A stretch of 64,000 nt of DNA from an uncultured Flavobacteriales bacterium (GCA_937973555.1 CALJKL010000096.1:32390-96389), one strand, 5' to 3'; shown: positions 1-9,315, numbered from the stretch's first letter. Notes: a model not told the origin generated them from the sequence alone. A program made the numbers and translations.

Positions 1-949
1 CCTCCCAAGTGTGCGGAGCATGGTCTGTAGCCACCACATCTATCTTGTCATCCAACAAAGCTTCCCAAAGCTGGTCTTTGTCTTTTTGCGTTTTCACCGC
101 CGGATTCCATTTGATGAGGGTGCCTTTGGTTTCATAATCTTTATCGGTAAAGGTGAGATGATGCACACAAACCTCGGCCGTAATTTTTTTCTCTTTTAGA
201 GGGATTTTATTGGAAAAAAGTTCCATTTCTTTTCCAGTAGACAAATGGAAAATATGCAATCTTGCTCCGGTTTTCTTTGCCAATTCTACCGCTTTGGATG
301 AAGAAATATAACATGCTTCTTCACTTCTGATAAGATGATGACAACTCATCGGGATGTCTTCGCCATATTTTTCCAGATGCTCTTTCAGATTTTTCTGGAT
401 GGTAACCTCATCTTCACAATGCACCGCAATCAGCATTTTGGTTTTGCTGAAAATATTTTCCAAAGTTTCAGGATTGTCTACCAACATATTTCCGGTAGAA
501 GAACCGAGAAAAAGCTTAATGCCCGCCACATTTCTAGGATTGGTTTTCAGCACTTCTTCCAAATTATCATTGGTGCCGCCCATCATGAAAGAATAATTGG
601 CGAAAGATTTTTTGGCCGCTATTTGATATTTATCTTCCAAAAGCTCTTGAGTCACTGCATTAGGAACTGTATTGGGTTGCTCTATAAAACTGGTGACTCC
701 GCCTGCCACTGCAGCGCGGGATTCTGATTCAATATCTCCTTTATGGGTAAGTCCCGGTTCACGAAAATGCACCTGATCATCTATAACACCTGGTAGAAGA
801 TAAGAACCTTCTGCATCAATGATTTGATCTGCTTTTTCTTCAGAAATATGGGTAGAGATTTCAGCAATAAGTTCGTTTTCAATTAAAACGTCTGCCTTAA
901 AAATCCGGCCTTCGTTTACGAGCTGAGCATTTTGGATAAGCGTTTTCAT
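1..949 (-). CDS. pyrC: Dihydroorotase (3' part cut by window edge)
   Basis: Reading the minus strand from the ATG at 949 gives an open frame to the window edge that begins MKTLIQNAQLVNEGRIFKAD. It carries the amidohydrolase metal motif HFREPG after about 60 residues, and ATDHAPHT close to the window edge. Dihydroorotase cyclises carbamoyl-aspartate to dihydroorotate in cytosolic pyrimidine synthesis. About 316 codons are visible and roughly 100 would lie outside the window. A -7 like box (TAAATTTG on the minus strand, 971-978) lies 21 bases before the start. Allantoinase is a close relative, but the HFREPG context and the lack of purine-catabolism genes favour dihydroorotase. Confidence 0.9.
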   Translation of the reverse strand, partial: MKTLIQNAQLVNEGRIFKADVLIENELIAEISTHISEEKADQIIDAEGSYLLPGVIDDQVHFREPGLTHKGDIESESRAAVAGGVTSFIEQPNTVPNAVTQELLEDKYQIAAKKSFANYSFMMGGTNDNLEEVLKTNPRNVAGIKLFLGSSTGNMLVDNPETLENIFSKTKMLIAVHCEDEVTIQKNLKEHLEKYGEDIPMSCHHLIRSEEACYISSSKAVELAKKTGARLHIFHLSTGKEMELFSNKIPLKEKKITAEVCVHHLTFTDKDYETKGTLIKWNPAVKTQKDKDQLWEALLDDKIDVVATDHAPHTWE

Positions 950-970
950 TTTTTCTTTTTAAGATTTCTA

Positions 971-978
971 CAAATTTA
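971..978 (-). promoter_or_regulatory. Candidate -7 promoter box of pyrC
   Basis: The minus strand reads TAAATTTG, matching the Bacteroidota -7 consensus TANNTTTG, 21 bases before the pyrC start. No clear -33 TTG is visible at the usual distance, so support is moderate. Confidence 0.4.
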
Positions 979-1080
979 AACTTTTCATCATTATTTTTTT
1001 CATCCCATGAAAAATATAAGGCCTTAAATCTCAAATCTCAAATCTTATGGTTATTTTTGTATTCTTAAATTGTTAAAAAA

Positions 1081-2499
1081 TTGAAAAAACTTCTTGGAGA
1101 AACGATTATTTATGGGATTGGCGCAATAATGCCAAGGATTATCCTATTTGTACTTAATCCTCTTTACATACATTACATAGACCCTGAAGCATTTGCTCAA
1201 TTTTCCAATTTATATGCATTAATTTCCTTTGTTAATATTGTTCTTTCATTTGGTTTCGAAACGGCTTTTTTCAGATTTTCTTCGGAAACCGAACAGCAGG
1301 AAAAGACTTTTAACACTTCATTTTGGTTTCTTACAGGATTCTCTTTTTTATTTTTAATTGGAGTTTTAGCTTATAATCAAACTATTGCTGATTATTTAGG
1401 ATACGGAAAAAATCCTGAGTATATAAAATGGTTTGCCTTGATTGCCTTTTTAGATAATTTATGCGTGATTCCTTTTGCATGGCTAAGGTTCAATAATAAG
1501 CCTATAAAATATTCTGCTGTAAGAGTTTTCCAATCACTTTTACAAACAGTTTTTGTGATTGCATTATTCCTTTGGATTCCGACAGCATTTTCAGAAAAAT
1601 TAGGCATGAGAGAAAAAGTTTCATACCCATTTTATAGCAATCTAGCAGGAAGTTTTTTTGGGGTATTGATGCTTTTGCCGATTATTTTTAAGGTAAGATT
1701 CACTTTTTCAAAAGAGCTTTTTGTAAGAATGATAAAATATTCGTGGCCAATAATGATTGCTGGATTGGCATTTATGGTGAATGAAAATTTTGACAAGGCC
1801 ATACAAATTTATTATATCGATAAAACTGACGCAGGCGCTTATGGAGGTTGCTATAAACTGGCAGTTTTAATGACTCTTTTTGTAACAGCATACAGAATGG
1901 GTATCGAACCATTTTTCTTTAAACAAATGAATAAAGAAAACGCTAAAGAAACCTATGCAAAAGTGACGGAATATTTCTCGTTTTTCGCATCAATAATAGC
2001 CATGGGAATTATCGCTAATGTTTCTTGGTTGAAAATTATTTTTGTCCCCAATAAATCTTATTGGACAGCGGTAGAAATTATCCCTATTATAGTAATCGCC
2101 AACTTGTGTTTTGGCATCTATTATAATCTTTCTACTTGGTACAAAGTAACAGATAGAACGCATTTTGGCACCACTATATCATGGATTGGCGCCGGAATTA
2201 CTATTGTGCTACATCTATTATTATTAGAAAAACATGGCTTTATGGTCTCCGCATGGGTTACTTTTATTGCCTATTTTGTGATGATGGTGCTTTCTTATTT
2301 TCTTGGTCAAAAATATTATCCTATTCCTTATAGAACAGGCAAAATTTCATTCTTTTTGTTATTATTAATGCTGTTTAGTTTTATTTTGGTAAAATATTTC
2401 AATTATAATTTCTGGATCGGAAATATATTATTCCTTATTTATTCGGGATTATTAATTTACAGCGAAAAACAATTTATTCTTTCAAAAATTAAAAGATGA
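1081..2499 (+). CDS. Polysaccharide/oligosaccharide flippase (MATE/Wzx-like)
   Basis: The protein has 472 residues and about 12 to 14 hydrophobic segments. Its N-terminus (KLLGETIIYGIGAIMPRI) is typical of oligosaccharide flippases that move lipid-linked saccharides across the inner membrane. The start used here is a TTG at 1081; no in-frame ATG fits the conserved N-terminus. A TATTTTTG -7 box lies at 1052-1059. It is the first gene of a run on this strand and overlaps dut by 4 bases. With no glycosyltransferase cluster alongside, the substrate cannot be assigned; the nearby sugar nucleotidyltransferase at 2965 suggests surface polysaccharide. Confidence 0.8.
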   Translation: MKKLLGETIIYGIGAIMPRIILFVLNPLYIHYIDPEAFAQFSNLYALISFVNIVLSFGFETAFFRFSSETEQQEKTFNTSFWFLTGFSFLFLIGVLAYNQTIADYLGYGKNPEYIKWFALIAFLDNLCVIPFAWLRFNNKPIKYSAVRVFQSLLQTVFVIALFLWIPTAFSEKLGMREKVSYPFYSNLAGSFFGVLMLLPIIFKVRFTFSKELFVRMIKYSWPIMIAGLAFMVNENFDKAIQIYYIDKTDAGAYGGCYKLAVLMTLFVTAYRMGIEPFFFKQMNKENAKETYAKVTEYFSFFASIIAMGIIANVSWLKIIFVPNKSYWTAVEIIPIIVIANLCFGIYYNLSTWYKVTDRTHFGTTISWIGAGITIVLHLLLLEKHGFMVSAWVTFIAYFVMMVLSYFLGQKYYPIPYRTGKISFFLLLLMLFSFILVKYFNYNFWIGNILFLIYSGLLIYSEKQFILSKIKR

Positions 2500-2936
2500 C
2501 CATAAAAGTAATCAATACATCCAAACACGCTTTACCCAAATATCAAACCGCCCTTTCTGCAGGAATGGATCTATATGCCAATCTTTCTGAACCAATCGTT
2601 TTAAAATCTTTGGAAAGAAGACTGATCCCAACTGGTCTGTTTATTGCATTGCCGGAAGGCTATGAAGCGCAGATAAGACCAAGAAGCGGCCTTGCCTTTA
2701 AAAACGGAATCACCGTCCTCAATACGCCCGGAACCATAGATGCTGACTACCGAGGTGAGATTGGTGTAATTTTAGTAAATTTATCGGCTGATGAATTTAT
2801 CATTAATGATGGCGACAGAATTGCACAGATGGTGATTGCAAAATATGAAACCGCAAACTGGGAAGAAGTAACTTCATTAGAAAAAACAGAACGAGGCGAA
2901 GGAGGCTTCGGCAGTTCGGGAGTTTCAAAAAAATAA
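2496..2936 (+). CDS. dut: dUTP diphosphatase
   Basis: The protein has 146 residues, the normal length for a trimeric dUTPase. It hydrolyses dUTP to dUMP and pyrophosphate, which keeps uracil out of DNA and feeds dTMP synthesis. All five family motifs can be read: AGMDLYAN, RPRSGLAFKNGI, GTIDADYRGEIGV, RIAQMVI and the glycine-rich C-terminal tail RGEGGFGSSG. The ATG at 2496 overlaps the flippase stop by 4 bases, implying translational coupling. The product is cytosolic and the assignment is secure. Confidence 0.96.
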   Translation: MTIKVINTSKHALPKYQTALSAGMDLYANLSEPIVLKSLERRLIPTGLFIALPEGYEAQIRPRSGLAFKNGITVLNTPGTIDADYRGEIGVILVNLSADEFIINDGDRIAQMVIAKYETANWEEVTSLEKTERGEGGFGSSGVSKK

Positions 2937-2964
2937 TAAATAATAAAAAATCATACAACACACC

Positions 2965-3990
2965 ATGAAAATTATAGTTCCAATGGCCGGACGCGGCTCT
3001 AGATTAAGACCACATACCCTTACGGTTCCTAAGCCATTAATCCCTATTGCAGGAAAACCTATTGTTCAAAGATTAGTAGAAGATATAGCTAAAGTAGCCG
3101 GAGAACAGATTGATGAAATTGCTTTTATCATTGGTGATTTCGGTCCAGAAGTAGAGCAGTCTCTCATAGAAATTGCAGAAAAACTAGGTGCCAAAGGCAG
3201 CATCTACACACAAGATGAGCCACTCGGCACGGCACATGCCATCAAATGTGCTGAAAACTCTATGCAGGGAGATGTAGTGGTAGCTTTTGCCGATACGCTT
3301 TTCCGTGCAGATTTTGTTTTAGACAAGGTTTCGGATGGTGTAATTTGGGTGAAGAAAGTAACTGACCCTTCTGCTTTTGGAGTAGTGAAATTAGACGATT
3401 ATGGATTTATTACAGATTTTGTAGAAAAGCCTAAAACTTTCGTTTCTGATCTTGCCATTATTGGAATTTACTATTTCAAATCTGCTGAAAAACTGATGAA
3501 CGAGATCAATTATATCATGGACAATGATATAAAAGTAGGAAACGAATATCAATTAACCACTGCTTTGGAAAACCTCCGTCAAAAAGGAGCTAAATTTTCT
3601 TTAGGTAAAGTGGACGACTGGATGGATTGCGGAAACAAAAATGCTACTGTAGAAACCAATGGGAAAATCCTTCAGTACGAAAAAGAAGAAATGAAAAACT
3701 TTGCTGCCTCTGCAAAAATTGAAAACAGTCTAATTATTCAGCCTTGTTTTATCGGTGAAAATGTGGAAATTAAAAATTCTAAAATAGGGCCTTACGTATC
3801 ATTAGGAAACGGAACTTGTATTATCAATTCAAATATTGACAATTCTTTGATTCAGGAAAACACCCTAATCAACCACGGCAACCTCAGCAACTCTATGATT
3901 GGGAACAACGCTCAGTATTATGGGGTTTCCAGAGAAATTTCATTAGGAGATTATTCTGTTTTGGATTTCTTATCAAAAGGCAACGATTAA
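2965..3990 (+). CDS. Sugar-1-phosphate nucleotidyltransferase with left-handed beta-helix tail
   Basis: The protein has 341 residues. Residues 1 to about 235 form a nucleotidyltransferase domain with the signature GRGSRLRPHTLTVPKPLIPI. Residues about 240 to 330 carry hexapeptide-like repeats (KIENSLIIQP, NSKIGPYVSLG) of a left-handed beta-helix. The family activates sugar phosphates to NDP-sugars, often glucose-1-phosphate with dTTP or UTP; the exact sugar and nucleotide cannot be read here. It lies 28 bases after dut and probably supplies precursors for cell-surface glycans. It is cytosolic. Confidence 0.85.
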   Translation: MKIIVPMAGRGSRLRPHTLTVPKPLIPIAGKPIVQRLVEDIAKVAGEQIDEIAFIIGDFGPEVEQSLIEIAEKLGAKGSIYTQDEPLGTAHAIKCAENSMQGDVVVAFADTLFRADFVLDKVSDGVIWVKKVTDPSAFGVVKLDDYGFITDFVEKPKTFVSDLAIIGIYYFKSAEKLMNEINYIMDNDIKVGNEYQLTTALENLRQKGAKFSLGKVDDWMDCGNKNATVETNGKILQYEKEEMKNFAASAKIENSLIIQPCFIGENVEIKNSKIGPYVSLGNGTCIINSNIDNSLIQENTLINHGNLSNSMIGNNAQYYGVSREISLGDYSVLDFLSKGND

Positions 3991-4082
3991 TAGAATTATA
4001 AACAAATACCCTCAAAGCACACAAAAACATTTTGTGTGTTTTGGCGTTAAAAAGAGTAGCGATACTTCTTAAAATTTTAAAC

Positions 4083-4874
4083 ATGAAAAATATCCTTTAT
4101 CTTGTTTTTTCTCTAATGGTTTTGGTTTCCTGTAAAGCTAGAACAGCAATAACTACTAAACCTTCGGAAACAATTAGTTCCAATAAAGTTTTTTTTGATG
4201 CTATAAATAAAAAAGACAATTTCGAAAGCATTAAAATCAATAGCAGAATTGACGCTGAAACAGGAAAATTTATCCCAACCATTGATGGTACTTTTTACAT
4301 AGAAAACAATCAGAAAATATGGATTAATTTCCAAGTTTTTGTCAATGTGGCAAGAGCATTGGTTACCCCCTCTGGAATAAAGGCTTACGAAAAAATCAAT
4401 AAAACCTATATAGATTCTAACTTCACCTATATTAACAATTTATTAAAAGTAAATTTCATAGATTATAATTCTTTGCAAAACCTATTAATGGGAAAAACCT
4501 TTATCCCGGTTAGTGAGAAAGATTACCTACTTCTACAAAACACTCAAGGTTATTTACTTACCTCTATCAAAAACCAAATTTTTGAAATAGATGGCAAAAC
4601 TAGTGAATATAAAATCTCTCTAGAGTACACCCCAGAACTAGACCTAAAAAAAGTAAATTTGGAAAATGTGAATTCCAATAATTCATTAGAAATCAATTAT
4701 GATAATTATGAAATTTTGGGCTCACAAAAACTACCAAAAAATGTTAAAATAATTATAAAAGGCAAGAAAACAGACCAAATTTTAATAGAAAATACGAAAT
4801 TTGAATTTTTGAAGATGGAAACACCATTTTCTATTCCTGCTAATTATACAAAGACCGAAATAAATAATGCATAA
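4083..4874 (+). CDS. DUF4292 family lipoprotein
   Basis: The ATG at 4083 was chosen because it starts a clean lipoprotein signal (MKNILYLVFSLMVLVSC, Cys at residue 17). An upstream in-frame extension to 4032 would bury that signal. The mature part of about 247 residues is beta-rich and resembles the LolA/LolB-like DUF4292 family of Bacteroidota. It overlaps the EnvC-like gene by 8 bases, so the two are probably made together; a role in envelope lipoprotein or peptidoglycan maintenance is inference. Family assignment rests on sequence style and on the conserved order NTase-DUF4292-EnvC. Confidence 0.75.
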   Translation: MKNILYLVFSLMVLVSCKARTAITTKPSETISSNKVFFDAINKKDNFESIKINSRIDAETGKFIPTIDGTFYIENNQKIWINFQVFVNVARALVTPSGIKAYEKINKTYIDSNFTYINNLLKVNFIDYNSLQNLLMGKTFIPVSEKDYLLLQNTQGYLLTSIKNQIFEIDGKTSEYKISLEYTPELDLKKVNLENVNSNNSLEINYDNYEILGSQKLPKNVKIIIKGKKTDQILIENTKFEFLKMETPFSIPANYTKTEINNA

Positions 4875-6405
4875 GAAACTGAGTTTATTATTAGGATTAT
4901 TATTATTTACCATAGTTTTTTCTCAACAAGGAAGGAAAGAACAGCTCCAAAAACAAAACGCTGAAATCAAAAAGGAGATTGCTTCCATAAATTCTGAGCT
5001 CACCAAAGCCAGAGGTGAAGCCAAACTTTCTTTGGCGTACCTTAATAATGTCAACAAAAAAATTGCCTTAAGAGAAAAGGTAGTTAACAATACTCAAAAA
5101 GAAAAAAGATTTATTGAAGACGATATCTACAAGCGCCAGTTAGAAATCAATAAATATAATAGAGAACTGAAAGTGCTGCGCAAAGATTATGCAGATATTT
5201 TGGTAAAAGCCTATAAAACCAAAGGTGTACAAAACAAAGTTACCTTTATCCTTTCATCACAAAATCTAGGAGAAGCCATCAGAAGGGTACAATACATCAA
5301 GCAATACGGCGAATACCAAGACAAAAAAGCAGCTGAAATTAATGACAAAGCCAATCAAATAAAAAGAACCATTGGACTTAAACAACAATCTGTAAAAGAA
5401 AAAGAAAACCTACTCAATAAGCAAAAACAAGAACTGTCTGTGATACAGGTAGAGCGAAAGCAGAAGGAACTATTGCTTCAAGAGTTTAAGAAAAATGAGG
5501 CCAAACTCACCATTGATTTAAGAAACAAACAAGCTGAATCTAAAAAATTAGAATCTGCCATCAGAATCATCATCAATGAAGAAATAAAAGCGGCAAAAGC
5601 TAGAGAAGAAGCAGATAAAAAAGCAGAAGCAGAGAGAGTAAGGTTGGCAAAAATAGCTGCAGATAAGGAAAAAGCAAAAATTGAAGCAGCCAAAAAAGCA
5701 GAAGCAGACCGCCTTGCATCGGAAAAGAAAAAGGCAGAAGAAGAAGAAAGAAAATCTGCAGAATTGGCCCGTAAAAAGGCAGATGCCGAAAAAGCTGCCA
5801 TTGCCAAAAATGATGCCGAAAAAATAGCCAAAGCTGAAAAAGAAAGAAAAGAATCTGAAGAAAATGCCAAAGCAGCCAAAGTAAAGGCTGATGAGGCCAG
5901 AAAAGCTGAAAAAACCTTAGCTGAAAATACAGAAAAAGCCAAAGATGCTGCAGAAGAAAAAACAATGAAGAGTTTTGGAGTGGGTGCGGTAGTAGCAGGA
6001 AGTAATTTTGCAGCTAATAAAGGTAAAATGTCTTTCCCTGTACCATCCGGTCAGGTTACGGAAAGATTCGGAAGACAGCCCCACCCAGTTTTTAAAGGAA
6101 TTGTAATAGAAAATAACGGTATAAAAGTAGTAGTTCCAAATGGAACCAAAGCAAGATGTGTTTTCCCAGGAACTGTTTCTAAAATATTAGTGAGCGGGGG
6201 TTCTAAAACCGTACTTGTAAAACATGGAGACTATTTCACCATTTATGGAAATCTTGATAATGTTAATGTTTCTCAAAACCAACAAGTTTCTGCAGGCACC
6301 ACTATAGGTAGTGTAGGAACAGATTTTGACGGAAATTATGCCCTAGATTTCCAAATTTGGAATGGTTCTACACCAGTTGACCCATTAGGATGGGTTTCAT
6401 ATTAA
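4867..6405 (+). CDS. EnvC-like murein hydrolase activator with degenerate LytM (M23) domain
   Basis: The protein has 512 residues: a signal peptide (1-19, ending VFSQ), a long coiled coil (about 20-240), a Lys/Ala/Glu-rich stretch like TolA (about 240-370), and a C-terminal LytM/M23 domain (about 390-512). In active LytM enzymes zinc is held by HxxxD and HxH motifs. Here the matching places read NNGIK and ALDFQ, so the zinc ligands are missing. That is the pattern of EnvC, which activates cell-division amidases rather than cutting peptidoglycan. It would act in the periplasm. Start overlap with the lipoprotein gene suggests coupling. Confidence 0.88.
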   Translation: MHKKLSLLLGLLLFTIVFSQQGRKEQLQKQNAEIKKEIASINSELTKARGEAKLSLAYLNNVNKKIALREKVVNNTQKEKRFIEDDIYKRQLEINKYNRELKVLRKDYADILVKAYKTKGVQNKVTFILSSQNLGEAIRRVQYIKQYGEYQDKKAAEINDKANQIKRTIGLKQQSVKEKENLLNKQKQELSVIQVERKQKELLLQEFKKNEAKLTIDLRNKQAESKKLESAIRIIINEEIKAAKAREEADKKAEAERVRLAKIAADKEKAKIEAAKKAEADRLASEKKKAEEEERKSAELARKKADAEKAAIAKNDAEKIAKAEKERKESEENAKAAKVKADEARKAEKTLAENTEKAKDAAEEKTMKSFGVGAVVAGSNFAANKGKMSFPVPSGQVTERFGRQPHPVFKGIVIENNGIKVVVPNGTKARCVFPGTVSKILVSGGSKTVLVKHGDYFTIYGNLDNVNVSQNQQVSAGTTIGSVGTDFDGNYALDFQIWNGSTPVDPLGWVSY

Positions 6406-6440
6406 AATTTAATGTAAATTTGTAAAAAATTTTACGAAAA

Positions 6441-6641
6441 ATGATTTCACCAATTGTTATCTTAAGCCTTTCTGCACAACATATTATTATTGTTGCAATT
6501 ATACTTTTATTATTATTCGGAGGTAAAAAAATCCCAGAACTAATGAGAGGAGTTGGTAGCGGAATAAAAGAATTTAAAGACGCTGTAAAAGAAGACGAAA
6601 AAAAACCAGAAGATTCTAATAAATCAGAAAATTCTAACTAG
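6441..6641 (+). CDS. tatA: Sec-independent translocase TatA/TatE family
   Basis: The protein has 66 residues: a short periplasmic N-terminus, one membrane segment (about 10-27), the FGGKKIPELMRGVGSGIKEF hinge and amphipathic helix, and a charged Lys/Glu-rich tail. This is the standard TatA layout of the twin-arginine export pore. No tatC is in the window. A TAAATTTG -7 box at 6415-6422 gives it a possible promoter of its own between the EnvC-like gene and DUF4254. Confidence 0.92.
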   Translation: MISPIVILSLSAQHIIIVAIILLLLFGGKKIPELMRGVGSGIKEFKDAVKEDEKKPEDSNKSENSN

Positions 6642-6644
6642 AAA

Positions 6645-7256
6645 ATGTCTTTTACAGAATTCGCTTGGAATATCTTCAGCAACTCAGTTGAAGATTATCA
6701 TCTGCATGATGATGTAGACTTCCCTATAAACAACCCACACGAAAAAGGCAGTTTGGAATATCTTTTGTATGCTAAGAACTGGATTGACACCGTTCAATGG
6801 CATTTAGAAGATATCATTCGAGACGAAAACATTGACCCTGCAGAAGCATTAAAACTTAAAAGAAGAATCGATGCTTCTAACCAGCAAAGAACTGATTTGG
6901 TAGAATATATTGACAGTTGGTTTTTACAAAAATACCAAAATATTACGCCAAAAACAGATGCTAAAATCAATACAGAAACTGTAGCATGGGCCATTGACAG
7001 ATTTTCAATCCTTGTATTGAAGGTATATCACATGAATCAGGAAGCCATCAGGAAAAGCGCCTCAGATGAACATAGAGCAAACTGTACTGCTAAACTAAAT
7101 ATATTACTTGAGCAGAAAAAAGACTTGAGTAACGCTATAGATCAATTATTAATAGATATTGAAAACGGTGATGTAAAAATGAAGACCTATAAGCAGATGA
7201 AAATGTATAATGATGAAAGTCTGAATCCAATCCTGTATCAAAAGTCTAATAAATAA
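6645..7256 (+). CDS. DUF4254 domain protein
   Basis: The protein has 203 residues and is predicted soluble and mostly alpha-helical, with no signal peptide. It resembles the DUF4254 family, which in Flavobacteriia commonly follows tatA and EnvC-like genes. Some relatives elsewhere sit in LPS heptose gene clusters, but no activity is known to me. It starts 3 bases after tatA, and its stop overlaps the next ATG by one base, so it sits in a tight operon. Confidence 0.75.
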   Translation: MSFTEFAWNIFSNSVEDYHLHDDVDFPINNPHEKGSLEYLLYAKNWIDTVQWHLEDIIRDENIDPAEALKLKRRIDASNQQRTDLVEYIDSWFLQKYQNITPKTDAKINTETVAWAIDRFSILVLKVYHMNQEAIRKSASDEHRANCTAKLNILLEQKKDLSNAIDQLLIDIENGDVKMKTYKQMKMYNDESLNPILYQKSNK

Positions 7257-7708
7257 TGAAAAGATATTTAAGTTTACTATTTTCTGTATTTCTACTGATA
7301 TCCTGCACAGTAGATAAAGTGAACTTATCTCCTCTCTCAAGTGATTTCGCAGGGTACAATTCAACAGGAAATTTCTTTCAAAACACTGCTAAATCTACCA
7401 AAACAGTAAGCTATACTTCAGAATTATCTAATCTAATTTCTGAATTTCCTGTTTTTAGCAATAATAAACTTAATTCTGAAGTCTATAAATTAAAGCACAA
7501 TATTACAGATTACATCTATGCTATTAAAAAAGACAGTGCAATAGAAAAATCTCATGCATATAAAGGCTACACCAATTCTTATAAAAATATTCAGAAGTTA
7601 AAAACAGAATTATCTTCAGAAGAAGTAGAATTGCTTAATAGATATCTTGTAAAAATAAAGACCAATATTAGCCTCATAGATTCTATCAATTTTACGGAGA
7701 CAAAGTAA
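7256..7708 (+). CDS. Small lipoprotein of unknown function
   Basis: The protein has 150 residues with a lipoprotein signal (MKRYLSLLFSVFLLISC, Cys at 17). The rest is polar, Ser/Lys/Asn-rich and probably helical at the C-terminal half. I do not recognise the family. Its ATG overlaps the DUF4254 stop (TAATG), so it is translationally linked to that gene. It is likely anchored in the envelope. Confidence 0.65.
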   Translation: MKRYLSLLFSVFLLISCTVDKVNLSPLSSDFAGYNSTGNFFQNTAKSTKTVSYTSELSNLISEFPVFSNNKLNSEVYKLKHNITDYIYAIKKDSAIEKSHAYKGYTNSYKNIQKLKTELSSEEVELLNRYLVKIKTNISLIDSINFTETK

Positions 7709-7733
7709 ACAGTATCTTTGCTAAAAAAATTTA

Positions 7734-8333
7734 ATGATTACTTTACAAGCCGAATCTCTTGTCCCTACAGATTATGGGAATTTTTTAATCAAAGCTTTTT
7801 CTGATGATGAAAAAGACTGGATGCCGCATATTGCTTTGGTAGCTGAAAACACAGATTTTGCTAAACCAGTTAATGTTCGTTTCCATTCTGAATGTATTAC
7901 CGGAGAAGTTTTTCATTCCAAAAAATGCGAATGTGGCCAGCAATTAGATGCTGCCATGAAATACATCCACGAAAACGGAGGTATTATAGTATATCTTCGT
8001 CAAGAAGGAAGAAATATTGGTATCATCAACAAACTGAAAGCCTATTCTCTTCAAGAAAAAGGATTAGATACTGTTGAAGCAAATCTACAATTGGGCTTAC
8101 CAGCTGATGCCAGAGATTTTAATGTGGCCATAGAAATCCTTAAAATATTGGGTGTAAAAGAAATAAATCTTCTTACCAACAATCCAGATAAAATTAAATA
8201 TGTAGAGAATAGTGATATTCATCTCAATAAAAGAATACCTTTACAAATGGAGGCCAACGAGATAAGCAAAGACTATCTAAGAACTAAAAAAGATTATTTT
8301 GGTCATCTCCTTGAAGATGATGGTATAAAATAA
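7734..8333 (+). CDS. ribA: GTP cyclohydrolase II
   Basis: The protein has 199 residues, the length of a stand-alone RibA rather than the RibBA fusion. It opens GTP to 2,5-diamino-6-ribosylamino-pyrimidinone phosphate, the first step of riboflavin synthesis. Zinc ligands are visible as C54, C65 and C67 (ECITGEVFHSKKCECG), and the catalytic/GTP segment is YLRQEGRNIGIINKLKAY. A TATCTTTG -7 box at 7712-7719 lies 14 bases before the ATG. A strong bidirectional terminator follows the stop. Confidence 0.95.
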   Translation: MITLQAESLVPTDYGNFLIKAFSDDEKDWMPHIALVAENTDFAKPVNVRFHSECITGEVFHSKKCECGQQLDAAMKYIHENGGIIVYLRQEGRNIGIINKLKAYSLQEKGLDTVEANLQLGLPADARDFNVAIEILKILGVKEINLLTNNPDKIKYVENSDIHLNKRIPLQMEANEISKDYLRTKKDYFGHLLEDDGIK

Positions 8334-8335
8334 AA

Positions 8336-8362
8336 AAACGCCTTGAAAATTTCAAGGCGTTT
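8336..8362. terminator. Bidirectional terminator between ribA and deoD
   Basis: A near-perfect hairpin with stem AAACGCCTTGAAA and a short A/T centre sits between the two convergent stops. It is flanked by A-runs on one side and T-runs on the other, so it can end transcription from both directions. Confidence 0.85.
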
Positions 8363-8386
8363 CTATTTTAATAAAATTTAAAAATC

Positions 8387-9094
8387 CTAAAGTTTTATCG
8401 CCGCCTCCAAAGCCAATTCTATCATTGGTTTTAAAGCTCTTTCTCTTTCATCTGCAGAAATTTCTGCTCCTGTAGGAATAACATCAGAAACCGTAAGCAA
8501 TGTAGCTGCATTTTTCCCTAAATGTTTTGCATTTGCAAACAGGGCAAACGCTTCCATTTCTACAGCCAAACAATTATATTTTTCAGCAATAGCAGGTGTT
8601 CCAGGATTTTTTCTGTAAAAAATATCACTGGTATGTATAGGAGTTTGTTTGGTTGCCAAACCTAATTCTTTTGCCGTCTCATTAATTACCTCAAATGCAT
8701 TTCCTTGATGCGCAATTAAATCCCCTTCAATTTCCCATGCATATTCAGCATAAGTAGATTCGCTGGCTGCGCTTTCTACATTTAGAAGATCAAAGACATT
8801 TAGTTCTGGAGTATAGGCGCCACAAGTTCCTATTCTAATTATGGTATCTACGTCGTATTCCGTGTATAATTCATAAGAATAAATCCCAATGCTTGGCACT
8901 CCCATACCGCTTGCTCCTACAGAAACCTCCTTTCCTTTGTAAGTTCCTGTAAAATAAAATATATTTCTTGTTTTACTTACTAATTTTACATCTTGCAAAA
9001 AATTATCTGCAATATATTTTGCACGAAGTGGATCGCCAGGAAGCAAAACAGTCTTGGCAATTTCTCCTTTTTTTGCGCTTATGTGAACACTCAT
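8387..9094 (-). CDS. deoD: Purine-nucleoside phosphorylase, DeoD type
   Basis: The protein has 235 residues, normal for the hexameric bacterial enzyme. It splits purine (deoxy)ribonucleosides with phosphate to base and (deoxy)ribose-1-phosphate in purine salvage. The N-terminus aligns well with E. coli DeoD (ISAKKGEIAKTVLLPGDPLR), with the phosphate loop PGDPLRAKYIA, the region GASGMGVPSIGIYSYEL and the catalytic segment VSDVIPTG. It is monocistronic and convergent with ribA. A TATCTTTG -7 box lies on the minus strand at 9118-9125. Confidence 0.95.
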   Translation of the reverse strand: MSVHISAKKGEIAKTVLLPGDPLRAKYIADNFLQDVKLVSKTRNIFYFTGTYKGKEVSVGASGMGVPSIGIYSYELYTEYDVDTIIRIGTCGAYTPELNVFDLLNVESAASESTYAEYAWEIEGDLIAHQGNAFEVINETAKELGLATKQTPIHTSDIFYRKNPGTPAIAEKYNCLAVEMEAFALFANAKHLGKNAATLLTVSDVIPTGAEISADERERALKPMIELALEAAIKL

Positions 9095-9315
9095 AATATT
9101 TTTTTAAATAAGGACCACAAAGATAGAGATTTTACTTCAATCTGATAATCCGAGAAGTCATCTTTTTAAATATATTTCTAAGTATATTCTTTACATCACA
9201 CCTATTTTAAAGAGCAAAGTCATTAAAATCTAAGGAAGTTTTATTTCAAAATAATCATTAATTGTGAGGAATGACAGAAATATGTTTGTATTTTTGTTGA
9301 ACAACAAAAAGAAAA

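Noticed and set aside
335..727. Open frame of 130 codons on the plus strand.
   Set aside because: It lies wholly opposite dihydroorotase, whose motifs are clear on the minus strand.
5478..5965. Ala/Ser/Phe-rich and Leu/Phe-rich open frames opposite the EnvC-like gene.
   Set aside because: They mirror the Lys/Ala/Glu-rich stretch of the real gene and have no features of their own.
9262..9296. Promoter of the GH3 gene: TTG at 9262-9264 with TATTTTTG at 9289-9296.
   Set aside because: The 24-base spacer is longer than usual, so only the -7 box is credible and it was not listed.
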